A stretch of 64,000 bases of DNA from Nectonema munidae (GCA_030549495.1 JAUIRK010000804.1:1-64000); one strand, 5' to 3'; shown: positions 23,101-38,100, counted from the first letter of the stretch. Program-made: numbers and translations. The notes: generated from the sequence alone by a model not told the origin.

Positions 23101-26100
23101 CTTTTTTTCAGTGAGAAACGAAAATTTTGAAAGCGAGTGTCGCATTTCAATAACATTATTATTCAAACAAAGTCAATCCAAGACTCGTTCATTTTTGTGT
23201 CTAAATCAGTTGGATGCAAGTCGCGACTCAAATTCCGTTAATTGAAGTGAGCCTCTGGAGTGACGGTGTACAATACTATCAAAACACCTCAACCGGTAAA
23301 GCACAACTCCTAGTATGATAGCATAAAATTTGCTCTATATGCGAAATTGAAATTGTAGAGAATATTTTCACAAAAACATAACAGGCTCTATATAGATAAG
23401 AATAGTATAGTGGATCACGAAAGTCAAAGCATAAAATTTGCTTCCAGTTAAATTATATACTAATTAATTTGTTTAAAAATGTATCTTCACAAAAGCAAGT
23501 ATTTGAAATAGACAAAATTGATATTTCTATATATCAACTTACTTTTTTTAACAAAAAATTGCTTTATTTTTAATTTTCAAATACAAACTAATTTTTTTTT
23601 ATAAAGTTTACGGATAAATATCAGCCGGAAAAAAGGGAGGAAGGAATTTTTTGATAGCTTACAAAATGAGAAATACATGTAGGAGATAGGTAATGAATGA
23701 TATTTGGAGCTAGATTTTTGAAAACAAAATATTATGTAAATGAAAAAAGTTTTTAATTCTTCCATATATCCACATGGGATTTCGTTTTAACCCTTTCGTT
23801 TCCAGAAAAATCAGACGATATTTATTAAAAAACAGAAGATTCCTATATACAAAACTATTTGAAAAAACAGACGAAGGTAAAATTGTTTATGTATCATATA
23901 TGATACACTGGTCACAAAAGGGTTTTAAGCAACTGGTAAAAGTTGGACATCGGGTGGCTTTACTATATTTTTATAAGTCGACTACTTTTTAAATAGTTGC
24001 TTTTTACTTAAATCTTGCAAGAATTTCAGTAATTCTTGAAAAATCTGTATCAAATTTCGCTCCATAGGTCAGGTTGGCCAACACAGACAGATCTTTAGAC
24101 GTCATTTCAAGTGTCTCATGCATATCCATGCACAAAAATACAAAGTCATCCAAGTGAAGATAATTCCTTCATTTAAATTCTTTTCAATGATTCGCTTAAA
24201 ATTCTTATATTTCATGCCTACACTTGCCACATTTATTTATCTTTCATGTGAATAGGCTTTATTTTCCATCTATTACATATGCATGCTCTCACAACTCAGA
24301 AATCATTCACATTTAATTGACTCCTTTTGACACTTAATTAACGTGGCTGAGAATTTGATGAAGATTTTAATCAATTTTATTCACAGTGACACAGAACGCA
24401 AAAGTGCGAGCTGGTGAATAGCATCTGTATAAACGCCATCTATTCTATAAACTCCTCCAAGTTAAGTTAAGTTGTTTGTGACGTTCGCACCCATCCTTTC
24501 GGATATCGTGGCCCTCCCCAGAATGCTGAGTCCAGGTCTACCTGGACTTTCCATCTAACTAAACGCCTACCGGCCCTTGTTACTGCATAGCTATACCTTG
24601 TTATATATATTATTTTACAAGAATGTATGTTACAAATATATAAATACAGCTGAGTGAACGATACAATCCTAACACGAACGCTCCCAATTTGAGAAACAAA
24701 CTTATTGTCTAGTGATAGCTTGATTACTAACCACGTAGAATCAACTCCTTCAATATGAGAATAGCTTTTATATACCCACTAAAGTCTTTTATATACTCTG
24801 ATCTGCATGCTTCGCTGTACAGTATAATGGGGCTAAAAGTGGGAGAACATTTTTTTCATTTATATCACATAACCTCAAACAATTATGTTCTTTTCGTCAG
24901 AGGTTGGTTGCTACGCAAAATTTTGATATGATTGGATAGAGATTTGAATAATCTTTTTGTTTTAAACAATCAAATGGCGCAAGAATCCAGTCAATTATTT
25001 TTAATCAATTCTTCCAAGCTTGTTCTTTCAGGCGAATATCGGGATGATGGAAAACTTAAAAAAATCTAAAAAAAAAATAATTTTCCTTAACCTAAAGGCA
25101 TATTAATTAAAGTTATTTTAATTACTAATTTTTATATTGGCGTAAAAATATTTGGATTAAATTATAGAAAAGGTAATTAAAAATTAATTTCATTAAATAC
25201 CGATTAATTTTTAAAGGATTCTCTATTGATGGTAATCGGTTAAATTAACCGATCATTAACTGGTGAATAAGGCTGACTAATTCACCGTAATTGATCGGTT
25301 AGTTCAACTCGTAAAACGTCTAGCAAATCATAATAAATGTACATATATAAACACTTTCAACTATTGTAATACACAGTCTTGTGTAATTATATCATGTTTT
25401 TTACAAACAGCATTGCATAAACTTATTTTCATGTTCTGGTACTTGTAATTATCTTTTAATAAAATCGCGTTTGATTTTTTCTTTTTCTAAACGAACTATT
25501 TTTGTATGCTATGTATATCTATAGACTCAAAATTTTCGCGAAATTAATCGGTTAAAAAATAATGGGCAATGAATTAACCAATTAGGGAAAACACACTTAA
25601 TTACGATCACTAGTCTTTGTTTGAAGTTTAGTTTTATAAGTATTTTAGATAAACGGCTTTGTTATGGCCAGATTTTATACGTATTAAATATACAGGTCTC
25701 GCCAGCTTGGGTACAAATCAAGTCAAAATGATTTGCTATATAGGACTTTTGTAATCACCGATTTCGTTGTAAACGAATCTTACTTATAACAGGGATCGAA
25801 TGGGAAATATTAGAGACTAATAAGTTATTTGCATAATTGATCCAAAATCTTTCTGATGAAAGTGAAAAGAATTATCACAGAGAACTAACATTAGAGTATG
25901 TTTTCCATCAATTTTGGTTAAAAATCTTAATTTCGACTTAGACTCCATTTTTGTCAATTTATGGGGCGGAAAATACGGCAAAAGTAAGGAAATCAGTCTT
26001 GAAAACCACAATTTAAATGTTATAGTAAAACGTGAATCGCCAATCTAAATGCAGGAGCAGTGAAAATTTCTGGAAAAGTATTGTACTTGTGATAAACTTT

Positions 26101-29100
26101 TATTGTGAACTGTTAAAAATTAAAAAAAATTCTTTATCACTTCATTCTACCAAAATGTCAGAACATTTCGATGTCTGATTCGAGTTTCTTTTTTATTTTT
26201 AAAAAAGTTTATAAAAGCCTTCTCCAGCCTTCTTCTATTTAAGGTAAACACATATATTCTGTGTCTGGATTCCAAAATGTTGTTAACTCAATTCATTGTC
26301 AAGAATGATATCCCAATTGCAAGTTTAAATAATAATCATAGAACTTACTGTTTTCGCTCTAAAGGAAGTTTAATATTTCAGTATTTAAATGTCAAAATAA
26401 TCAATGGTAAGCATTTTCTCATTCAAGAAGTGTCCACCTTTTAAAAAATTCACGTGTCCCAGTGCAATTAGGCAAGTTGGCACAGAGCCATTTCGCGCTT
26501 GCTGTTCTAGAAATCCTTACGACGCATTAATTGAAATTTGATGAGTTGAAATATCAAGAGCCTTCTTTAAAACAGTTTTACACCTTACTTAAACATTTGG
26601 ACCCATGTACCTGCGGAGTCATAGACACGCCACTGTGTTCTTAGAATAGAAGCCCTTTTCCATAACGCATATAAGGTGGGGCTCCACATGGAGAGGAGGA
26701 GAGGAGCGATGTGAATTCCTCTCTTTTATATTTTATTTTGAGTCCGTAGCACCCATTTTGCAATTCGAACATGCCATTATGTTTTTGATGAATGTAAAAT
26801 AATTTTTTTTGCTAACTGAAATTTTCATGTACTTTTAAGTTAAAAACTATTAGCAATTCATGTTAAGTTTAAACTCTTGTGTTATTTTCTAATGTTATCT
26901 GTTTTCACGTTGGGTTGATTGTAATTGCAAAATGTATACTTAAAATAAAAATATTTAACATTATTTCAATAAATAAAGGTTTTCAAATTTAACTCATGAG
27001 TCAAGACTGATTCAATTTTCTTTGAAGAAAATTATAATAAAAAAATAATATAGAAAAATATATAAAGATCATATGCATATATAAATGGGTTCACTGTAAT
27101 TTCATCGCCGTAATTTCATCGTGGTAACTTCATTGTGGTAATTTCATCGCATAGTAAATTCATCGTGATTCAATACATCGTCGGTATTTTCATCGTCAAG
27201 TATTTTCATCGTGCAGTAATTACGTCGTCATACTAATTTTATGCTTGACGCTCAATTTTTTTTGTAAATATCCCTTTATAATTTTTTTAAAGTTTATTAC
27301 GAACAAATAAATTATTTTTTAGTTTTATTATAAAAAAAATATCCTATGAAAAGATATTTATATATACACAGAATGTGAGAAGAAGTAAAGGAAGTTAGAG
27401 ACAATGACGATAAGTCTGTATTAAAGCTGCTTTTCCTGCACTTAAAGACATTTTGAGGTATGAAGATGCAAATAAATATGTAGTATACAGTTAGTAATTT
27501 CATAAAAATGTATGCATAATTGTATACGCAAATTGTGGGATTATCTTATGACACCGCAAGGAAGTAATGGTTAATCCATAAATCTCGCGATGTAATCACT
27601 ATACGATGAAAATACTTAACGATGAAAATACCAACGATGTATTGCATCACGATGAATTTACTATACTATGAAATTTCCACGATGAAGTTACCACGATGAA
27701 ATTACCAGATACCATATAAATGTGCAACCGAATTGCAAAAAGGTCCACGGAACGGGAAATAGTTCCGTTGATACGTTTATGGCCTACTGGTCGAAGCTTA
27801 GGGTCTTGACGAGTTTTCCTTCGATGTGATACGGATAACTAAAAAAAGAAAAAATATATACAAAACAGTTTTTATCAAAGAGATTTTTTTCAAAAAGATT
27901 TTTTTCAAAATGAAAATCCTCGATAGTGGGGGACGGGGGACGATATTCATAGGTTTGGGGTTCAAATCCCAGTTGAGGCTAATTTTTTTAAGAAAATTTT
28001 TCTAAGGATACTGATTTTGATTTTTTTAGCTAACTTCTACTAGCCTTGCCATATTATAAGTTATTAACCAGTTAAATACCAGGCAAAGCAGACAACTTTC
28101 TTGAATTTTTATTGATTTCAGTTAAAAACTGGATATCGTATGTAGGGGTGAGAATCCACGTCAGATTCAGGGGTGCTGGAAAGAAATAGACGAGGAAGAA
28201 GGGGAAAAGTGTACTTTGGACAAAGAGGTGAACTGCGTTAGAAAATATTTCGCCAATCTTAACATCCACAACGAAGCATTTGTACGCACCAGTGTGCAGG
28301 ATGGAGACATTTGGAATGTAGATTTCACCGGTTTTCGTCATCACCACACTCTGGTCTATGAAGGAAATTAGAAGAAACTTCAATATAAAGATATGGACAG
28401 TCTTATTTGTAAGAAATGGAAAAAAGGTGTTGAAAGTTTCTTTTAAAAATTCTACTTTGCGTAAAAGTTCCCTAAGCGATTCTTGTTGAAAAAGAAAGAC
28501 TAATTTTTCTTTAAAAAAGGGTATTTTTAAAATGTGTACATAAATTCTTGTTTTTGTAAGAAATTTCAAATAGATAGCATCAATCAATAATCTAAAATAC
28601 GTTTTATAAAAAATTTGAAAAACTAATTGAGTAATTTAATTCCATATTACACACACACATGTACTTTAAAAAGGCTTGGATATATGAAATATTATCAGTT
28701 TATGAAAAAAGTATTGATTTTTGTATGAATAAATTGAAATTGCATATTTTTGAAAACTTTTGAACATAGAATATATGCATTGTAGTGGAAGCGCAATAAA
28801 ACTATTACGGATTTGTTACTTTGACGCATTCGGTGCACATTGAACGATTACTGATTGTGATTAGTAACGGTATATCGGATATGTATAAAATCTAAATTTT
28901 ATTGAGGATAAACACAGGTTATCAAATCCTTGTGTTTACATTTAATCACTACTTACGCATTCGTTGACGTAATCAAATATTAATATTAGGGAGGGGGGGG
29001 GGGGACATGACTTGAACATTTTAGGGAGGCCTTTGAAAAGTGTGGAAATGCTAAGAGGTTATAATCATGAATTCTAAGTCAAGTATAGGAAATTGAAAGG

Positions 29101-32100
29101 TAATCTGTATCAAATTCAATCAATAATAACAAATTGAACTATTTCAAATAAACTAGTAAGCAAGCAATGCATTTCCTATTAAAACACGAGCTTCATACTT
29201 CATTTTAAAGGGAAGGGGCCATGTTCGAATGCTGCTCTCCCAACGCTTTCAGGCATCGCTTTTTTAAAATTAATCGTGTGCTTTCCTTTTCAATGAGTTT
29301 TCATATACCTTAAGCAGACAATTTTTTATTTATGGCAGAGTGGTGTCCCATTGTGCTTTAAATACGCCTCTGTAAGCATGTTCTTAGTTTTACTCAAGAT
29401 AAATTAGACAAATTTAAAAAAGTTTAATGTCTTTTATGAATGTCAAACTTGATTAAAGCTTCAAAAATATTAACTATACTTTCAATTACGGTGCAGTCTC
29501 TCACCCAAAATTGGCATGTAATATGTAAATACCATAATTTTTGAACATCCAAATTCCCTATAAAAAAGAGTGAACACAAAATATATAAGAATATATTATT
29601 ATAAATAATTAAAAAAAAAATGATGTCTTTTTCAAACGAATAACTATCTGCTTTACACATTAATTAGCAATCTAACTAATTAATAAAAAGTGTAAATCAA
29701 TTTAAGTACACGTCTAATTCGAGATGTGTTTAAAGGATATTTTTTTTAATTTTATTATATTTTTTGCTGGTCTAAATTTTTTTAAATATTCACATTCAAA
29801 TCTTTTTTAGAATTAAAATTCTTTATAACATTAAAGTAAACATGTTAAACACTCAGTATTTAAACATTTCATGAACGTAGCCTAAACAAACAAAGTCCTA
29901 AACGCGTTTAAATATTAACACCAACCACAGACGTAACCACACTAAGCGGTCAAAGGAGCCCGTTAATTTATTCGATAAAAACGCCAAAATTTTCGATAAA
30001 TATCTTAGCTTCATGCATTCTCCTCCATTTTTTTTATATACTCTACACAAGTGTGTAAGATTACTATCATGATTCCGACATGATAAGCGCTCATTCCAAA
30101 TTGGGTATCTATGGTGTTAGTATCAATCACAGTTCTTTATTTACTCTTATCAAATATATTAAATAGTGTTACCGTTTCTTTATATGGGGGATTGATATCG
30201 GTGGCCAAACTTGACCAAGTGGAATAAAATGTGGAAACTCTATCTGAAGAAATGCTATGAATGCTGTGTGTTGCAGTGATAGTGCAGATATGAATTTTGT
30301 ATCTAGGTGAATTGTACTATTAACTTCCTTTGTTTCCTGCTTGATTTTCATGTGCTCAATTCAAAACTTTATATTTCATATTATTCAGCTGGAAAGATCT
30401 AGTCAAATGCTAATTTTTCTATAGGTTAAAAAGGTAATATATGGAGATATTTGTGAACCCCATGTTCGTAGGGTCGAAGCCAAATGCACATGAAAGCCAA
30501 TGTGTTAAGAGAGATCTGCTCCCCCCCCCCCCCCCTTTCCACCACATATGTACTAAAAAATTAACAATTTGAATAAAAGTTACTGTTCGTGTATCGCATT
30601 AATATAAAATCTATTTTCACTTTATACATAACTCTCGGAAGCATCAAGAAGACTTTTATTTTGGTACAATTATTCAGAAAAACTAACCATGTTTTTTATT
30701 GGTAGATTGACTTAAAACATCTTAGATTTTTTTGAAATAAGTAAGTTCATAAAATTACCAAATGCTCCTTGATCAACAAGAAATTTCAATGCCATCAGTT
30801 ATAGATTTGATCAATTAAATTTTTTTCGTTGTATTCATTGAAAGAAAATATTTAAAGAAATGTAAATAAAAATGAAATAAATGAAGTATTAATAGAAAAA
30901 AATAAAATAATCGAAAATTTTGATATATAAAAGTAATCAAGAATAAAAGTGACATTTTAACAAACCATATCTTGAAAGCAACATATGATAAAATCAAAAA
31001 TAACCAATACATTTATTTGCATGTCATAGCTATACCTCAGAACTTTCTGCGCTAGATCAATCACCTTAATTTTTATGTGGAAGAAATACTAAAATATAAA
31101 ATGGACAAATATAATACTGGCGTTCGTCCCCATCACCCACTTGCTGTAGTACCCCTCAGTACAAAGGACACGCTTGAAATCAGGAGAGAAATCATGCTAG
31201 AAATTCGGATTCATCAAAAAGTTCACAACATTCAAAACAGAACTAATTAATTAATTAAATAATTTAATTAAGTATAAATAGTTTTTTAAGGATGCAATAT
31301 TAAAATATGACAAAATTGGAAAAATGCAAAAACCACGTGTGCTTGAAATGATGGATAAAGTTTAACTGAGATAGATTTGGGTTGAACCGATAAGCAAATC
31401 GATGCATCTCACCCCTAACCCATTACGGATTAATACGGCGTTAAAACATTCCTCACATCGGATGCGTATTGAATATGAAAATATTGCAAACTTTTTATAA
31501 TACCGAGTAAGAACGAGTGCGTGCGAATATAAAGTCAATAGAACATCTTCACAAGAAAAGTTGTGTATAACGAATATTGATCCAAAAAGAATTGTTAAAG
31601 AATTTGGATGGGAGTAAATCGCTATGTTGACTACTTATCTCTCTCCTCTGTGTGTGTCTCTCGAGTATTTATATAAAAGTAATCACATTCGAAAAAAGAA
31701 AGCAGTTGTTTTGCGAAATTTTGATTCTTTCATGTTTTAAAGTGATCCACAACTAGAAATTCAGAATCATTAGCCAACCGTAGGTTACTAATTTACAGTA
31801 AATTCTTTAGTTTATTTTTTATAATCAATTGAATAAATCTGTATTATATTGGAAAAACATAAAAATAAGGAATTAAAACTTAATTTTTTTATAAATTAAA
31901 AAAAACTATTTTATTTTTTTTATTTAAAAATATTCTCCACTTTCAGAGAAATTAATGCAAATTGAAATGGCGAGAAAATTTTAACTAACATTAAATCGAA
32001 TGTTTTTACTAATAATATTATACAAATTCACTTATACTTTTTCATGCTTTTTAATTCTTCCAGAAGATTTATTGTTTGAAGTATTGAATGAAATTTAAAC

Positions 32101-35100
32101 TTTCCTATTTTAAGATAAAGAAAGTTATATACGTATATCAGGGTTGGTATCATAATCAGAACCACAGAAATTTCTACTAGAATCATAATCACTTTTTTTT
32201 TAAACCAAAGATCTGAATCAGAAACAAATGAGACTTAGAGAACCACAAAAAGAGATTCTTTCAGATAATTGTAGCCTTGGAAGATTCACTGTTATACATC
32301 AGGATAGCGAGCAGAGTTTCGTGAAAAACTAAGAACTGAACCCTACAGTACCTTGCCTAACGAGGCAAAACAATTAAATGATAATCAGAATGCAGAGAAG
32401 AAATCAAGAGTAAAGAAGCAATTTTTTTCATTCCTACAACCAGATATCTTGTACATCTCCTCTTTAGTATTTGACAGAATTATTTTCTACAAATACTTTT
32501 TTTAGAATCTTATTTGGAGTTTTAGAATCCTAATTTTAGAAATGAAAAAATTAGAATCAGAATCATAATTCTATTTAAAATATTCAGAGCATCACATTCA
32601 TAATCATTATTTAGAATCACCCCCAACCTTAATGTTTTTAATATTTATCAAAAAATTTTGGCGCCTTGAAATGATGCAGACATCAATATTTTTCTTTAGA
32701 TATTGCTTCCTTAGAGTGATTTTAAATCTTATTTATCTCACGACACAGAAAGGCGCTAAGCAATATACTCTCTCAGTAGCACCAACAGTAATTAGAATTA
32801 AAATTTTTTTTTAATTATAACAGGTTGTTAGACGGTTTAAAAAATGGTACTTTTAGCTATATTTTCAAAAGTTTTGTAGATATAGCTTGTATTCTTAAAT
32901 ACAGACCTAACAAAAACAGTATTGGGAAACCTGCATGCTGGATGCTGCTACCTACATTCTTGCTTTCTATTTCTTTCCAAAAAATCAATACTCCATAGTT
33001 GCAAAAATATTTCATATATTCATCAAAATCTGACAAGTTGTATAGTATTTGATTCCATCTAAAAATTCGCACTCTTCTAGCTTGTTCGCAGCAGAACTGA
33101 TGTTACTTCGTGGCATAACAATATGCAGTTGTTGCACACTGATTAAAAAACCGCGGATATGTGCAGCCATTAGCGCATTCAGAAAATTATTTAGAGGAAC
33201 TCTTAAAATCTATTTAGAGGGCTATTAAATCATAAAACTTTTAAAGGAATTTTGTATTACATAGAATTTTTAATGTGTCTATTTACAAAAATAACTATTC
33301 GATTCGATACTTGCTTTTAAGAAGGGGAAAGAGGACTTTGTCCCAATACCTCTACCCCCTTCCTTGAATACGCCCCTGTGTAGAAAGAAAAAAAGATGTT
33401 ACAAAAAAATGAATGGTAAAATATCAGTAATTAATTACTATTATGTCAAATGACTTGATGAAATGGTAATAATATATGTTGTGTAGTATGGGCGGACACA
33501 CACAAAACACTACTTAAAGTCCCTGAAAATTTGCAACCATTTATTTCTTTCTTTCTTTCTTGTACAAAATTTCAATGGCGCCTTATCACGATACAATAAT
33601 ATGTTACTTTCAATATTCATTTATTTAACAACAGTCTCAATTTTTCCATGAGAAATTCAACATGAATATAAAATTTTTACAAATGGTAAAAATCCCAATT
33701 CCTCGCTTTTTCATATTATCTCGAATCATTTTTTATTGTAAAGTTTGTAAAGGTAAAGGTACCGTGGAGTGCTTTCATCGAAAAGGCACAATTACGCCGC
33801 TTGTATCAAACTATGAGAAGGTAGGCTTGATGAGGGATCGAACCCAAGACCTTGAGTTATCGAAACCCAGTTCCTAACCAACCTTACTCACGCCCCTAGC
33901 TATCTATCTAGATGTAGAGCTGATTTAATTCACCATGGTATCGATTCCATGCACTTACAATACTTTTCACACTTATACACAAATAATGTGGAAAAGTTGG
34001 TAAGAATAAATTAAGAGTTTTTAAATTTCATTTTAAATTTTACTCTAACTTTAATTTCTTTAAGGAATGGCATATCTGGTAGAAATATAACTATATAGCT
34101 TATCTTACGCACAAAAGTGCCCGCTATAAGTCAGAATGGCCAACAATAGACAACGTAACTCTTTATGATTAGTGGCTTGTACAGAGAAGTGATCTTGTAT
34201 AGTAAAATTCATATTTTGATTAGTAGTTTATATTTTTTACTAATAATTGGATAATAAATATAAAATTTATTTATTCAAATTTATGCAAATTTATTGTGTG
34301 TAATTATTATTTACTGATTTTCCAATTATCTTAAGACCAAAAAAGTTAATTATCCATTTTTTTATTTATAGACCGAAACTTAAAAAAATGATATGTTGAT
34401 TTTTAAAATGAGGAAGAAAAAAAGACATTTGAAAATTTTATGTATTAGAAAACTTTACTGATGTCATTTCTCGGTGACTGTATAATCTTTAAGGAGTATA
34501 GAAAGGATCTTACCGAGTTTGGTGATGATCTTGTCATTGTGCATCCAGTAAATCTTGGTGAAGTTCTTCTCTGTCCCACACTTCAAGAAGTACGAGGCAC
34601 CTTCAATGAGGAATTGACTTTCGCTCGGCGAAATTGAGACGCTCTCCTGAAACTCACCTAAAATAAGTCAATTTAAAACTTTCCTCTTTTCCTCTGTTTC
34701 TCTTTACAAACACACCCTCAAGGGTCTCAAGATTTCTCCAGTTTAAATTCTTTGAGAATTGCATTTTTGATTCTTGAGAAAAGGGATAATTCTTGAGAAA
34801 AAATGTAGGCTATACTAATTAACTTTTATGCAATTAAGTAAAATTTGGTTATCATAAAGATTTTTTTCATAAATTTTTTTCATAACAAAAGGGATTGCAT
34901 TTAAAAACAATGCTTTAGTTTCTTTTTAAATTCATTTTTTAAACAGATGATAAATTGAATGATTTATTTCGTTTGGTCCAAATTAATCCTTACAGATATG
35001 ATAAAGAATTTGAAAAGCACTTGTCTAAACCCATTGTAAAGAGTAAGTGAGAGATAGTGGCATTCCCCATTACTATGAATTATCATGAGAAGTTAGTCAC

Positions 35101-38100
35101 GGAAATCAAAAAAATCAAATGCAATTTTATATGAACATAAGTAAAAGTAGCAGAACATAAAAATAAGTTTTTGCAATGGCGTTTTTTAAAAAAACATGAT
35201 ATAATTACACAAGACGTTGTATTATAAGAGTTAACAGTGTTTATATATGTGTACATTAATTATGATTTTCTAAAAGTTTACGAGTTGAACTAACCTGTCA
35301 ATTACGGTTCTGCTACAGTGAATTAGTCAGCCTTATTCAGCGGTTTAACCCATTTACGGCCAATGTTCCTATTTTGGAACATAAGTAATTTCATCTTCGT
35401 CTGCTTTTTTCAATGACTTTGAATATAAATCGTCTGCGTTTTTTAAGATATCGTCTGCTTTGCTTGGCCTTAAATGGGTTAACCTAGCATTACCATGTGT
35501 TACACACACACGCGCGCACACACACATTCACACACACACACACGTTTAATGTAAATTTTCCAAATTTTTTCATTATTTAAAAAAAAGGGATAGGCCAAGA
35601 TATATACAATATACATACACGCGATCCGAACATTCTACACACAACACTCATTTAATTTTAAGCAAATTTCATTTTTTGAGTATGCTGAATTTTTAATTTT
35701 GCAATTACTCTTAAACCTTATAAGAGGTAAGGTTAGATCTATTTGATTTAGTTTCGGCCAAAGTCAACTTAACAAAAATAAAAAAATAATCTGCCTTTCT
35801 GAATGATTTTTAATACAAGTCTCTTACATTTAAAATAGTCTATTTATTCTGTTCGTTAACAAGTTAATTAACTTTTTAGTTTCATAGATAGTGTCTCAAT
35901 GATCTTTTTGATGAGAGCCTTTGTGACTTTAGTTTCTTATTTATCTTTCGCAACTTTAACTTAAAAGTTTCGGGCCAACCAACTCAAAAGTATGACTAAA
36001 CACCGAAGGAACAAATAACAAAAAGTGTAACATTTGTAGTTAGTTGAGCAATACTATAATTATAATTTATTATAATTTATAATTTATATAAATAGATCAG
36101 GGCTCTCAATTATTATAAGCAAAGGTCAAGTTAGACAAGTTCCAATGTATGCATAGGTCCAAAAATTTTTATTACATGAAATAAAGAAAATAAAACAACC
36201 ATCTCAGAAAAGAATAGTAAACCTAATAGTACTTTGAGAATAAGTACTTTGTGTTAACTCTTAATAATAATAATAAGATTATAATTTCATTAACAAATCA
36301 ATGTTCATTTTAATAATAAATAATGATTAAAATTCTTAATAATAATATTCGCCTGGGGTCCAACTACAACTTTCAAAAGGTCTGGATTCGGACCGAGGGC
36401 CGCTAATTGAGTACCTCTGATATATAGTGAGATACAGTGGCGGATCCAGAAATTGACCATATGGGGGCTAACTTTAAAAAATACTAGTAAAATATTACCA
36501 TACAAGTTTTGATGCTTTAGGAAAGAGCAAAATCAGTAAGGGGAATTTCTGAGGCCATTCTTTATAGGGGGGGTGCTAGGCCCAGGAGTTGGTTAAATTC
36601 ACATAGTAAATAAGTAATTTAGTTGGAAAAAGTTTATTGAAAACAATTAATTTAGGCGTAAATCTAGTACCTTGTTTAAGTTAATTTCAAATTTTTTTCT
36701 TTCTCTAAATGGAAAGTTTTTTTTTGAACTTTAAAGGAAAGTTAGATAGGTAGAAACTTAGAGAGTTAGTTTAGTCAAAAGAGTCGTCTTTTTTTTAAAT
36801 TTTTTTTACAAAATGAAGAATATTTTTTTTTCAAAAGTGTTATCTTTTTTGAATTAATAGTTGAATATCTTGTCATGTAGGTGTCAAAAATTTAAAAAAT
36901 AGTTAATTTGATCTTATGTGTCTCTAGAAAAAGAAAAAGACATGATATATGAGATATGCGGAGCTGTGCTAAGGATTATCATAATAAAAGGTTATTTGAT
37001 CATCGCAAAGAATGGTGAGGAATAAAAAATATAGACTACTCAAACAACTTTGAAGTGTCAGAGTGTAGAGTTTATTTCGTGAGATCGCGTCTATTTTGTA
37101 AAAAAAAGTTCGAATCCTGGAATTTTAAATTTTTCCAGGGAATTCCGAGTATTATGAAGGGTATTAATATTTTTTTATACAGAAATCATTTAAAATATAT
37201 TGAATAAAATATTATCTTATTTAATTAATAGAAAATTAAAATGTTGTTTACATTAATCTTGATGAAAAACTAAAAGTTACAATTATATGCATATAATAAT
37301 AATCCAACCAATTTAAAGCTTACTCCAAAAAGATCATGTTATGGTAATGGTAAAAGGTACCGTGGGGTGTTTTCATCGAAAAGGTACAACTGCGTCGCTT
37401 GTATCGAACAATGAAGAAAGTAGGCTTGATGCGGGATCGAACCGAAGACCTTGACTTATCAAAACCCAGTATCTAACCAACATCACTCACGCCTGCCCTT
37501 ATTGAATTATTAAGGTTATGGAATCATTGATTAATGAACTAAAGCTATTTGTAATTACTAGCAAACAAATCAACTGTCATTGAAAATTCACTTTTAAATT
37601 CAAAAAAATTCAAAAGGTTACTTATGTCAAAACGAGTTTTTTTTAGATTCTCTACTTTTTATCACAAAATCATGATTACGTTTACCTATTAAGAAGTCCA
37701 CTACTTAGAGTCTGAAATGAAGAAAATTTCAATTTTTATTAATTTTAATAAAGTTTGTTTAATTTTTCCAAGTTAATAGTAAAATATTTTTTGAAATTTA
37801 CAATATTTATATATAATAAAGATGAAGCTGATTAAAAGTTTTTCAAAAACCTATAAAAATAATCTTAAAATTGAGAAAAATCCAGGGAACACGTATTTTA
37901 TATCGGCAAATTTCGGGACAGAAAAAGGGGAATGCTGAATCCTAGATTCTATGTATATCTTCCGAAACACAAGCTTCATCAAGTCGTATCCTTGTGATTA
38001 GTGCATGATATAGTTGTATCGAAGAGTTTGGGTACACTAACAAAAATAAACAAGTTGAAATGCCGAACGAAATCCGTTTATATATCCCTTAACGATTGTA

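Noticed and set aside
28356-28587. Extension of the Ig1 exon frame upstream to 28587
   Set aside because: The sequence before 28355 lacks Ig character and is preceded by a good acceptor, so it is intron.
32148-32630. Possible hAT element with AGGGTTGG and CCAACCTT ends
   Set aside because: The flanks show no target duplication and the ends are short, so it is mentioned only within intron 2.
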